Of a DNA stretch of 64,000 nucleotides, positions 8,937 to 16,769 are shown piece by piece; position 1 is the stretch's first letter, and each line of letters opens with the position of its first letter. The notes under the pieces were generated by a model, which saw only the letters and a program-made list of their open reading frames with translations, searched no databases and was not told where the DNA came from. Location: NCBI GenBank assembly GCA_016716325.1, contig JADJWO010000001.1:744001-808000 (forward strand). The letters are read 5' to 3'. The position numbers were made by a program, and so were the translations under genes. Source of the DNA: Nitrosomonadales bacterium (lineage in GTDB: Bacteria > Pseudomonadota > Gammaproteobacteria > Burkholderiales > Gallionellaceae).

Positions 8937-9592
8937 AGATGATACTACTGGGCGCACCGGGGGCAGGCAAAGGCACGCAAGCCAATTACATCAAGGAAAA
9001 ATACGCTATCCCGCAGATCTCCACCGGCGACATGTTGCGCGCGGCAATCAAGGCCGGCACCCCGCTGGGCATCGCCGCAAAGAAAATCATGGACGCAGGC
9101 GGACTGATCTCCGACGACACCATCATCAACCTGGTCAAGGAACGCATCACGGAGCCTGATTGCGCCAATGGCTTCCTGTTCGACGGCTTCCCGCGCACCA
9201 TTCCACAGGCTCAAGCCATGAAGGATGCCGGCATCAATATCGACTTCGTAGTGGAGATCGAAGTGCAGGACGGCGAAATCATCAAGCGCATGAGCGGTCG
9301 CCGCGTGCATCTGGCCTCGGGCCGCACTTATCATGTGATTTTCAACCCGCCCAAAGTGGAAGGTAAGGACGATATTACCGGCGAGGACTTGGTGCAGCGG
9401 CCCGACGATCTGGAAAATACCGTCATCAAACGCCTCGCCGTCTACCACGAGCAGACCCGACCACTGGTCGAGTACTACACAGAATGGGAAAAATCCGGTG
9501 ATGCAAACGCCCCGAAGTGCATCAACGTGCCCGGCATCGGTAGCGTGGAAAACATACGCGACCAGATCTTCGCGGCACTGGACGGCAAATAG
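8933..9592 (+). CDS. adk: Adenylate kinase
   Basis: A 219-residue adenylate kinase (ATP + AMP to 2 ADP). The P-loop GAPGAGKGTQ is at residues 7-16, and STGDMLR, FDGFPRTIPQA and the long-form LID insert (GRTYHVIFNPP) are all present. The LID lacks the four zinc cysteines, as usual in Gram-negative enzymes. The start overlaps the end of kdsB by 4 bp, although a strong GGGAGAACCAGAA ribosome site precedes it. Confidence 0.97.
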   Translation: MKMILLGAPGAGKGTQANYIKEKYAIPQISTGDMLRAAIKAGTPLGIAAKKIMDAGGLISDDTIINLVKERITEPDCANGFLFDGFPRTIPQAQAMKDAGINIDFVVEIEVQDGEIIKRMSGRRVHLASGRTYHVIFNPPKVEGKDDITGEDLVQRPDDLENTVIKRLAVYHEQTRPLVEYYTEWEKSGDANAPKCINVPGIGSVENIRDQIFAALDGK

Positions 9593-9594
9593 AC

Positions 9595-10002
9595 ATGGCC
9601 AGCAAACCGGTCCTCACCCTGGAGGCCGCCAAACGTGTCGCTGCCGCTGCTGAAACCGAGGCGCAGAACAACGGCTGGCGCGTAACCATTGCCGTAGTGG
9701 ATGACGGTGGCCACCTGCTGTATCTGCAACGCAACCATGACACCCAGTTTGGCAGTGTCGAAACGGCAATCTTCAAGGCACGTGCAGCAGCAGCCTTCCA
9801 GCGCCCAACCAAGACCTCCGAAGAGGCCGTCCTGAGCGGCCGTCTAATCCACCTCGCACTGCCCGGCGTGATCCCCGCCGAAGGCGGCGTGCCACTCATA
9901 CTGGAAGGTGTTGCTGTCGGCGGACTGGGGATCAGCGGTGTACGCTCGGTTCAGGATGGTCAAATCGCGGCGGCAGGAGTTGCCGCACTCGCCAGAAACT
10001 GA
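9595..10002 (+). CDS. GlcG/HbpS family heme-binding protein
   Basis: A 135-residue protein of the GlcG/HbpS (DUF336) family. Characteristic blocks are VVDDGGHLLYLQRNH, the KARAAAAFQRPT segment and the glycine-rich end GVAVGGLGISGV. Some members bind heme or sit beside glycolate-oxidation or sensor genes. Here it simply follows adk by 2 bp, with no such partner, so its function is unknown. No signal peptide is visible. Confidence 0.8.
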   Translation: MASKPVLTLEAAKRVAAAAETEAQNNGWRVTIAVVDDGGHLLYLQRNHDTQFGSVETAIFKARAAAAFQRPTKTSEEAVLSGRLIHLALPGVIPAEGGVPLILEGVAVGGLGISGVRSVQDGQIAAAGVAALARN

Positions 10003-10058
10003 CCGAACCTGATCGTTACCGCTTTCGCACCGCGCTGAAAACGGGAGGCGTACCCCAC

Positions 10059-10089
10059 AAAAAACGCCACATCGATATGCAATGTGGCG
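10059..10089 (-). terminator. Intrinsic terminator of the MBL-fold gene
   Basis: On the minus strand an 8-bp stem (CGCCACAT with ATGTGGCG, 9-base loop) is followed directly by TTTTTT, about 45 bp past the stop of the MBL-fold gene. A second hairpin, ACCGATC-GCTAT-GATCGGT, lies at 10106-10124. The stem lies between the convergent GlcG-like and MBL genes. Confidence 0.8.
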
Positions 10090-10134
10090 TAATTTCCGAG
10101 CCCCGACCGATCGCTATGATCGGTTAAAGTCCGG

Positions 10135-10908
10135 TCAGGGTGGGATGCGGTAATTGTCCTGTGTCATCAGATCCACTCCGCAAGGCAGTTGCTCGATCCA
10201 GTCAAGGAACTGGTTCACCATCTTCTTGCCCTTGAACGACTTGCCGTGTTGCGGCACGATCCATTCCACGTCCATCTGGCGCACCATGTTCACCCAGTAG
10301 CGGCATATCTTGTTGGAGATCATGTAGCGTTTGTGGAAACCTTCCATGTATTTGAGGTGCGCATTGAAATCCTCCACCGGCGCATCCGCCTCCGTATGCG
10401 ACACGATGGAAGCGCCCATGTCTCCCGTAAACAGGATCTTGCTGATCGGATCGTAAAACTGGAAATTCCCTTCAGAATGCATGAAGTGTGCTGGGATCGC
10501 TTTGATGAAAGATTCGCCGAGCGGCAGGTTCATGCCCTCGTCAGGGATGCCATCCACCCGTCCTTCTACGTTCCCCACACTACAAAAATGCGGGACAAAG
10601 CGTGTCCACAAATTGGAAATGACCACCTTGCATTCCGAGTGGATCATCCACTTGTTCACCGAGGCGATGATGTCCGGATCGGCATGCGAAGCCAAGATGT
10701 ACTTCAGCCTCTTGGGAGGAAAATAATTGTGCATCGCCATCAACAGGCCGTTATAGGTCATATTGCCGCCTGGATCGAGCAACGCTCCGTTCCCGTTATC
10801 CACAATCAGGAACTGGTTCGCCTGAACCGCCGCGCTGTTATCATCATTCACCAGATCGTCGAACATCAGGCACAGGTGTTTGCCGTTATTGAATAATTCG
10901 ACAGCCAT
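10135..10908 (-). CDS. MBL-fold protein resembling the flavodiiron oxygen-binding domain
   Basis: A 257-residue metallo-beta-lactamase-fold protein that resembles the diiron domain of flavodiiron proteins but has no flavodoxin domain. The metal-ligand regions can be followed: HADPD at residues 75-79, the PAHFMHSEGNF histidine, the FTGD aspartate and the PQHGKSF histidine. The first motif differs from the standard HxExDH: aspartate replaces glutamate and isoleucine replaces the last histidine. It may therefore bind metal differently or respond to O2 or NO without full reductase activity. The start at 10908 follows AAGGAGGGG, a strong ribosome site. It stands alone, with its own terminator. Confidence 0.75.
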   Translation of the reverse strand: MAVELFNNGKHLCLMFDDLVNDDNSAAVQANQFLIVDNGNGALLDPGGNMTYNGLLMAMHNYFPPKRLKYILASHADPDIIASVNKWMIHSECKVVISNLWTRFVPHFCSVGNVEGRVDGIPDEGMNLPLGESFIKAIPAHFMHSEGNFQFYDPISKILFTGDMGASIVSHTEADAPVEDFNAHLKYMEGFHKRYMISNKICRYWVNMVRQMDVEWIVPQHGKSFKGKKMVNQFLDWIEQLPCGVDLMTQDNYRIPP

Positions 10909-11148
10909 TTTCCCCTCCTTATTTAAAGTTGCAGCTATTATTATGGTTCGCAAAACGCATCTTGCGCGATGCATTTGTACATTTTTCCGTACATTACATT
11001 TGGCACGAATCAAATGCAACCGAATATTAACTGGCCGTAATATTATGGTGCACAAGTTATGCATAGGATGCTGTTATTATTCGCAGGTCAGCGGAATTAC
11101 TGACTTCGCAGCGTTCAATTTACGGATCAACTATAGGGAGAGAAAATT

Positions 11149-13176
11149 ATGTCGGGTGGTCTCGGATTCGCGCTGTTCTGCGCCATTGCTGCAATTCTGT
11201 ATGGCATATTTTCCATCAAATGGATATTGGGCAAATCGACAGGTAGCGAGCGAATGCGTGAAATCGCATCCGCCGTCCAGGAAGGCGCCTCTGCCTACCT
11301 GAACCGCCAGTACACCACCATTGCATGGGTAGGGGCAGCGCTGTTCTTCGTCATCCTCTTCGCGCTCGGCTGGCAAACTGCGGTCGGCTTCGCCATCGGC
11401 GCGATCCTCTCTGGTGCGGCCGGATTCATCGGCATGAACGTTTCGGTACGCGCCAACGTGCGTACCGCCGAAGCGGCCAAGGAAAGTCTCAATGCGGCGC
11501 TCAACATCTCCTTCAAGGGCGGCGCGATTACCGGCATGCTGGTGGTTGGTCTTGGCCTGCTAGGCGTGGCGGGCTATTACGTATTCCTCACCAGCATGGG
11601 TGCAACGTCGGGCGAAGCGACCCACGCATTGGTAGGCTTGGGCTTCGGCGGTTCACTGATCTCCATCTTCGCCCGTCTGGGCGGCGGCATCTTCACCAAG
11701 GGCGCCGATGTCGGAGCCGACCTGGTAGGCAAGGTGGAAGCTGGCATTCCCGAGGACGACCCGCGCAACCCGGCGGTGATCGCCGACAACGTCGGTGACA
11801 ACGTCGGCGACTGTGCCGGTATGGCGGCCGACCTGTTCGAGACCTATGCGGTCACCATCATCGCCACCATGCTGCTTGGCGGCCTGCTACTGGCCAATAT
11901 CGGATCGAATGCGGTGATCTATCCGCTGGTGCTGGGTGGCTTCTCAATCATCGCCTCCATCGTCGGCACCTTCTTCGTCAAGGCTCGCGAAGGCGGCAAA
12001 ATCATGAACGCACTGTATCGCGGACTCGCTGTTTCCGCTGTGCTCGCACTTGTCGCTTTCTACCCGATCACCACCATGTTGATTCCCGACGATGCCTTGG
12101 GCGCTCCCGGCAGCCAGATGAATCTGTATCTCGCTTCGGTCATCGGACTGGTGCTGACAGCCGCACTGGTATGGATCACAGAGTATTACACCGCGACCGA
12201 ATTCGCACCCGTACGCCACATCGCGCAAGCCTCCACTACCGGGCACGGCACCAACATCATCGCCGGCCTGGGCGTATCGATGAAAGCAACGGCTGCGCCT
12301 GTCCTCACAGTTTGCCTCGCCATCTATGGCGCATATGAACTGGCCGGCCTGTATGGCATCGCCATCGCAGCCACTTCCATGCTATCCATGACCGGCATCA
12401 TCGTGGCGCTGGATGCATACGGCCCGATCACCGACAACGCGGGCGGCATCGCCGAAATGTCGCACCTGCCGGACAACGTGCGCGTCATCACCGACGAACT
12501 GGATGCTGTAGGCAATACCACCAAGGCCGTCACCAAGGGCTATGCCATCGGTTCAGCCGGACTCGCCGCACTGGTGCTGTTCGCCGACTACACCCATGCA
12601 CTTTCTGCCAGCGGCCATGAACTGACCTTCGACCTGTCCAACCACATGGTCATCATCGGCCTGTTCATCGGCGGCATGGTGCCCTACCTGTTCGCCGCGA
12701 TGGGCATGGAAGCAGTCGGCCGTGCCGCAGGCAGCGTGGTGGTCGAAGTACGCCGCCAGTTCAAGGAGATCCCCGGCATCATGGAAGGCACCGGCAAGCC
12801 GGAATATGGCACTTGCGTGGACATGCTGACCAAAGCTGCGATCCGCGAGATGATTGTTCCTTCATTGCTGCCCGTTGCCGTCCCCATCGTGGTCGGCCTG
12901 ACGCTCGGCCCCCAAGCGCTCGGCGGTGTGCTGGTCGGCACCATCATCACCGGCATCTTCGTCGCGATCTCGATGACCACCGGCGGTGGCGCGTGGGATA
13001 ACGCAAAGAAATACATCGAGGAAGGCAACTACGGCGGCAAGGGCTCGGAAGCGCACAAGGCGGCCGTCACCGGCGACACCGTGGGCGACCCCTACAAGGA
13101 CACAGCCGGCCCTGCCGTGAATCCGCTGATCAAGATCATCAACATCGTCGCACTCCTGATCGTGCCGTTGTTGTAG
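11149..13176 (+). CDS. hppA: K+-independent-type H+-translocating membrane pyrophosphatase
   Basis: A 675-residue membrane pyrophosphatase with about 16 membrane segments. It uses PPi hydrolysis to pump protons across the inner membrane. The catalytic block is intact (GADVGADLVGK, then DDPRNPAVIADNVGDNVGD at about residues 203-223). The potassium-dependence motif reads GNTTKA near residue 455, not GNTTAA. Lysine at that place marks K+-independent, H+-pumping enzymes. A good GGGAGAG ribosome site precedes the ATG and a strong bidirectional terminator follows. It neighbours the PPi-dependent phosphofructokinase and soluble pyrophosphatase genes. Confidence 0.96.
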   Translation: MSGGLGFALFCAIAAILYGIFSIKWILGKSTGSERMREIASAVQEGASAYLNRQYTTIAWVGAALFFVILFALGWQTAVGFAIGAILSGAAGFIGMNVSVRANVRTAEAAKESLNAALNISFKGGAITGMLVVGLGLLGVAGYYVFLTSMGATSGEATHALVGLGFGGSLISIFARLGGGIFTKGADVGADLVGKVEAGIPEDDPRNPAVIADNVGDNVGDCAGMAADLFETYAVTIIATMLLGGLLLANIGSNAVIYPLVLGGFSIIASIVGTFFVKAREGGKIMNALYRGLAVSAVLALVAFYPITTMLIPDDALGAPGSQMNLYLASVIGLVLTAALVWITEYYTATEFAPVRHIAQASTTGHGTNIIAGLGVSMKATAAPVLTVCLAIYGAYELAGLYGIAIAATSMLSMTGIIVALDAYGPITDNAGGIAEMSHLPDNVRVITDELDAVGNTTKAVTKGYAIGSAGLAALVLFADYTHALSASGHELTFDLSNHMVIIGLFIGGMVPYLFAAMGMEAVGRAAGSVVVEVRRQFKEIPGIMEGTGKPEYGTCVDMLTKAAIREMIVPSLLPVAVPIVVGLTLGPQALGGVLVGTIITGIFVAISMTTGGGAWDNAKKYIEEGNYGGKGSEAHKAAVTGDTVGDPYKDTAGPAVNPLIKIINIVALLIVPLL

Positions 13177-13194
13177 GAATATCTCTGCGGCAAT

Positions 13195-13232
13195 AAAAAA
13201 ACCGGGCGGGTTGTATTCCCGCCCGGTTTTTT
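13195..13232. terminator. Bidirectional intrinsic terminator between hppA and pfp
   Basis: A perfect 9-bp stem CCGGGCGGG / CCCGCCCGG with a 7-base loop has six or more A on the left and six T on the right. It can terminate both hppA (plus) and the convergent phosphofructokinase gene (minus). Confidence 0.93.
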
Positions 13233-13298
13233 ATCTGCGCGATCCTGACACCGGTTCGCGCATAACCAACGACTTAAGTAGTAGATTTATTGCTACGT

Positions 13299-14486
13299 TT
13301 ACAGACGGCCCATTTTCGGCAGTTCACCCACCAGTGGTGTCACATAGTCGATCCATGCTTGCGTCACGTCATTGCCGTCCGCATTGATGTATTCGTCTTT
13401 CATCTCGGTAGCCTCGCGCGCCACAGAAGAAAGCGGCGTGATGAAACATTCGCTGGCGTACGGCTTGCTGCTCAAGCGACGGATCGAGACCGAACCCGGC
13501 TGTCCGGTGCTGACCGCATGGTTCACTGCAACCGTACCGACCTCGCGTGCTTCCTTCGCATCGATCGGGGAAACGATGGTCGGAAACGAGCGTTGCAAGT
13601 AGCCAAAGGTATCGGCACGCACGCGCACCTTCTGCCCGGCAAAAGCCTCTTTCACCAGCGCCGCCAATGTATCGCCCAATGCGCCGCTGCCGGACAACTG
13701 GATATTGCCGTGCGAATCGCGCTCACCGCTGGTCGAGATCGGGTTGCCGTCCTTGTCGGTGATACCTTCGGATGCGGCAATCACGCAACGGCCATGTTTC
13801 GCCATTGTGTCGCGCACATCCTGCTTGAATCTTTCCACGTCGAACACGCGTTCCGGCAGGTAGATCAGGTGCGGGCCATCGCCTTCCGCCTGGCGCGCCA
13901 GCGCGGATGCCGCAGTCAGGAAACCGGCGCTGCGCCCCATCACCACGTTGACCTTGATGCCCGCCAGCGCCCTGTTGTCGCGGTCGTCGCCCATGAACGC
14001 CAGCGCCACGAAACGCGCCGCTGAAGCAAATCCCGGACAATGATCGGTGACCTTCAGGTCGTTGTCGATGGTCTTGGGAATATGCACGGTGCAGAAATCG
14101 TAGTTCGCTTCTTTCGCCATCTCGGCAATGATGTGCGCGGTCTCGGCGGAATCGTTGCCGCCGATGTAAAAGAAGTAACGCACATCGTTCCTTCTGAACA
14201 CCTCGAACACCTTTTCGCACTCCGCCTTGCCGGGCTTGAGGCGCACCGAACCCAGTGCCGCAGCGGGTGTCGTCGCAACCAGTTCGAGTTGTTCGGCGCT
14301 CTGCGTGGTCAGGTCGATGAAATCTTCCTTCATGATGCCGGCAATGCCGTGCCGCGCACCGAGGATACCGGTGATATTTGGCTGTTTGCGCGCTGCCAGT
14401 ACCGCGCCAACCAGGGATTGATTGATAACTGCCGTCGGTCCGCCGGACTGACCGATAACCATTTTTCCAACCAGATTTGCTGCCAT
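13299..14486 (-). CDS. pfp: Pyrophosphate-dependent 6-phosphofructokinase
   Basis: A 395-residue phosphofructokinase. The substrate site GQSGGPTAVIN is near residues 12-22. Two features mark PPi rather than ATP as phosphate donor: GGNDS (residues 109-113), where ATP enzymes have GGDGS, and lysine in PKTIDND (137-143), where ATP enzymes have PGTIDND. The reaction is reversible, so the enzyme can work in glycolysis or gluconeogenesis. The start at 14486 follows GGAGGC; a GTG four codons upstream is less likely. It is convergent with hppA and divergent from soluble ppa, and all three enzymes use or make PPi. Confidence 0.93.
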   Translation of the reverse strand: MAANLVGKMVIGQSGGPTAVINQSLVGAVLAARKQPNITGILGARHGIAGIMKEDFIDLTTQSAEQLELVATTPAAALGSVRLKPGKAECEKVFEVFRRNDVRYFFYIGGNDSAETAHIIAEMAKEANYDFCTVHIPKTIDNDLKVTDHCPGFASAARFVALAFMGDDRDNRALAGIKVNVVMGRSAGFLTAASALARQAEGDGPHLIYLPERVFDVERFKQDVRDTMAKHGRCVIAASEGITDKDGNPISTSGERDSHGNIQLSGSGALGDTLAALVKEAFAGQKVRVRADTFGYLQRSFPTIVSPIDAKEAREVGTVAVNHAVSTGQPGSVSIRRLSSKPYASECFITPLSSVAREATEMKDEYINADGNDVTQAWIDYVTPLVGELPKMGRL

Positions 14487-14605
14487 TGCCGCCTCCACAG
14501 ATTAATCAAGGCGTCATTCTAGCCGAAAGCTCCCTGCGACTTCACCTGCTATCGCTTATAATTCCGCAGCGATTTCCACTTAACATCCCCACCCAAAGGA
14601 AAAAC

Positions 14606-15154
14606 ATGAGCCTGAACAAAGTCCCCTCCGGCAGCAACCTCCCCGACGATTTCAACGTCATCATCGAAATCCCGCAACACGGCGAACCCGTGAAATACGA
14701 AGTGGACAAGGAATCCGGCGCCATCTTTGTGGACCGTTTCATGAACACCGCGATGCACTACCCCTGTAACTATGGCTACATCCCCCACACTCTGTCGGAC
14801 GATGGCGACCCCGTCGATGTACTGGTCATCACCCCGGTCCCTCTGAACACCGGCGTGGTGGTACGTTGCCGCCCGCTGGCTGTGCTGAAAATGGAAGACG
14901 AGTCCGGCTTCGACGCCAAGGTTCTGGCGGTTCCCGTAGACAAACTCTCCACCATGTATCGCGGACTCAAGGATTACTCGGAATTATCTCCCGTAGTGCT
15001 CAAGCAGATCGAACATTTCTTCGCTCACTACAAGGACCTCGAGCCCAACAAATGGGTCAAGATCGGCGGCTGGGAAGGTATCGACGCGGCACGCAAGGAA
15101 ATCCTCGACGGCGTGACGAATTACCAGAACGCGCCCGAAAAACCCAGTTTCTAA
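14606..15154 (+). CDS. ppa: Soluble inorganic pyrophosphatase, family I
   Basis: A 182-residue family I pyrophosphatase that hydrolyses PPi in the cytoplasm. Active-site blocks are visible: KYEVDKESGAIFVDR, the NYGYIPHT segment and the signature DGDPVDVLV with its metal-binding aspartates. Length is typical for the bacterial hexameric enzyme (about 175). The ATG at 14606 is preceded by AAAGGA; a reading frame open further upstream lacks family similarity. It shares a 119-bp divergent promoter region with pfp, and folD follows 16 bp downstream. Confidence 0.96.
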   Translation: MSLNKVPSGSNLPDDFNVIIEIPQHGEPVKYEVDKESGAIFVDRFMNTAMHYPCNYGYIPHTLSDDGDPVDVLVITPVPLNTGVVVRCRPLAVLKMEDESGFDAKVLAVPVDKLSTMYRGLKDYSELSPVVLKQIEHFFAHYKDLEPNKWVKIGGWEGIDAARKEILDGVTNYQNAPEKPSF

Positions 15155-15170
15155 TCTTGCGGAGAGCACG

Positions 15171-16028
15171 ATGACAGCACGTATCATTGACGGCAAGGCC
15201 ATCGCGCAGGAAGTGCGCGCCGAATGGAAGATACGCGCCGATGCGTTGAAGGCGCGCGGCGTCACGCCGGGACTGGCGGTGATCCTCGTTGGCGAAGACC
15301 CGGCATCCAGGGTCTATGTCGCGAACAAGGTTAAGGCCTGCGCCGAACTCGGCCTGCATTCCGAACATATCGCCATGCCTGCCGACATACCGGAAGCGAC
15401 GCTGCTGGACAAGATCGCCGAACTCAATACCGACCCGAAGATCCACGGTATCCTGGTTCAACTGCCGGTCCCGAAACACATCGACAGCGACAAGGTGCTC
15501 AACGCCATCAATCCGGAAAAGGATGTGGACGGGTTCCATCCGGTGAACGTCGGCGCCCTCGCCACCGGCAACATGCGCTATGCGCCCTGCACGCCGTACG
15601 GCGCGATGAAGCTCCTGGAAAAGAGCGGTGTCCGCATCGAAGGCAAGCATGCCGTCGTGGTCGGCCGCAGCAACATCGTCGGCAAGCCGATGGCGCTGCT
15701 GCTGCTGCAGGCCAATGCGACCGTAACGATCTGCACATCGAAGACCGTTGATCTTGCCAGGCACACGCGCGATGCCGACATCCTCGTCGTAGCCACCGGC
15801 CGGGCGAAAATGATCACCGGCGACATGATCAAGCCCGGCGCTGCGGTAATCGACGTCGGCATCAACCGCATGGACAACGGCAAGCTGTGCGGCGACGTGG
15901 ACTTCGATTCAGCGAAAGAAGTGGCCGGCTGGATCACACCGGTTCCCGGCGGCGTCGGACCGATGACCATCACCATGCTGGTCGCCAATACGGTTCAGGC
16001 AGCGGAACGCCTTTCCAGCTCCAGTTAG
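15171..16028 (+). CDS. folD: Bifunctional methylenetetrahydrofolate dehydrogenase / methenyltetrahydrofolate cyclohydrolase
   Basis: A 285-residue FolD. It interconverts methylene-, methenyl- and formyl-tetrahydrofolate with NADP for one-carbon metabolism. The signatures VYVANKVKACAELGL with the catalytic lysine, ILVQLPVPKHID, and the Rossmann block VVVGRSNIVGKP are present, and the C-terminal TPVPGGVGPMTI is intact. It lies 16 bp after ppa with a GGAGAG ribosome site and is followed by a strong hairpin. Confidence 0.97.
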   Translation: MTARIIDGKAIAQEVRAEWKIRADALKARGVTPGLAVILVGEDPASRVYVANKVKACAELGLHSEHIAMPADIPEATLLDKIAELNTDPKIHGILVQLPVPKHIDSDKVLNAINPEKDVDGFHPVNVGALATGNMRYAPCTPYGAMKLLEKSGVRIEGKHAVVVGRSNIVGKPMALLLLQANATVTICTSKTVDLARHTRDADILVVATGRAKMITGDMIKPGAAVIDVGINRMDNGKLCGDVDFDSAKEVAGWITPVPGGVGPMTITMLVANTVQAAERLSSSS

Positions 16029-16051
16029 CAGCCGACACCCGGAAGAAATGA

Positions 16052-16081
16052 AAATGGCCACAGCTCCCGCTGTGGCCATTT
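16052..16081. terminator. Bidirectional hairpin terminator between folD and the cytochrome b561 gene
   Basis: An AATGGCCACAGC / GCTGTGGCCATT stem of 11-12 bp with loop TCCC begins about 25 bp after folD. It is flanked by AAAA on the left and ATTT on the right, so it can serve both convergent genes. Confidence 0.75.
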
Positions 16082-16102
16082 GACTATCCGGCACCCTGGA
16101 GA

Positions 16103-16669
16103 TCAGTCCTGCTTTGTTCCGGAAGCATCATTCCCTTTGCCTTCGTCACACGAACCCCGGCACAGCGACATGCGGTGCATGATGTTGTCCTTCATCACGA
16201 ACTGGTGCTTCAGCGCACCAAGCACATGCACGACAACCAGCACGATCAGCACCGTCACCAGCACTTCATGAACCTCGTGTGCCGGCACACCGTCGAACTT
16301 TGCAGGCAACAGGGCCGCATCTCCGGACAATAAGGCCTTACTCACATCACTGGTCAACACCTGAACGATGCCGCTCACCGGCAACAGGATCAAAACGGCA
16401 TACAACAGATGGTGGATGCCCTTGGCCACCTTGTCCATCGGCGTATCGCCCAGCGCGGGAGGAACGCCATCCCCGCTACGGAAGAACAGGCGCGTCACTG
16501 TCAGCAACAGGATCACGCCGCCCACCAGCGAATGCACCATGTAACCCGAAATGGTTGCAACGCCGTCGTGACGCGCCTCATTTACCGATTCGCCCAGGAA
16601 CCAGGCAGCGATCAACAAGGCCAGAGTCAGCCAATGAATTATTACCATGCGATTGCTATATTGCGTCAT
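16103..16669 (-). CDS. Cytochrome b561 family protein
   Basis: A 188-residue inner-membrane protein with four predicted membrane helices (about residues 8-28, 43-62, 84-105 and 135-155). It belongs to the bacterial cytochrome b561/CybB family. Candidate heme-ligand histidines fall in the expected helices: H11, H45, H86/H87 and H148. Such proteins move electrons between quinone and periplasmic acceptors; the partner is not evident. The C-terminal tail is polar and cysteine-containing (CRGSC). Transcribed alone, with an AGGAGGAAGA ribosome site. Confidence 0.85.
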   Translation of the reverse strand: MTQYSNRMVIIHWLTLALLIAAWFLGESVNEARHDGVATISGYMVHSLVGGVILLLTVTRLFFRSGDGVPPALGDTPMDKVAKGIHHLLYAVLILLPVSGIVQVLTSDVSKALLSGDAALLPAKFDGVPAHEVHEVLVTVLIVLVVVHVLGALKHQFVMKDNIMHRMSLCRGSCDEGKGNDASGTKQD

Positions 16670-16769
16670 ATCTTCCTCCTGAAATTTCGTGACCCGGTGG
16701 GACAGGTATATCCAACCAAAGTTCCGTTACAACACGATTAATAAAGTCACTGCAAAATCAAAACACAAC

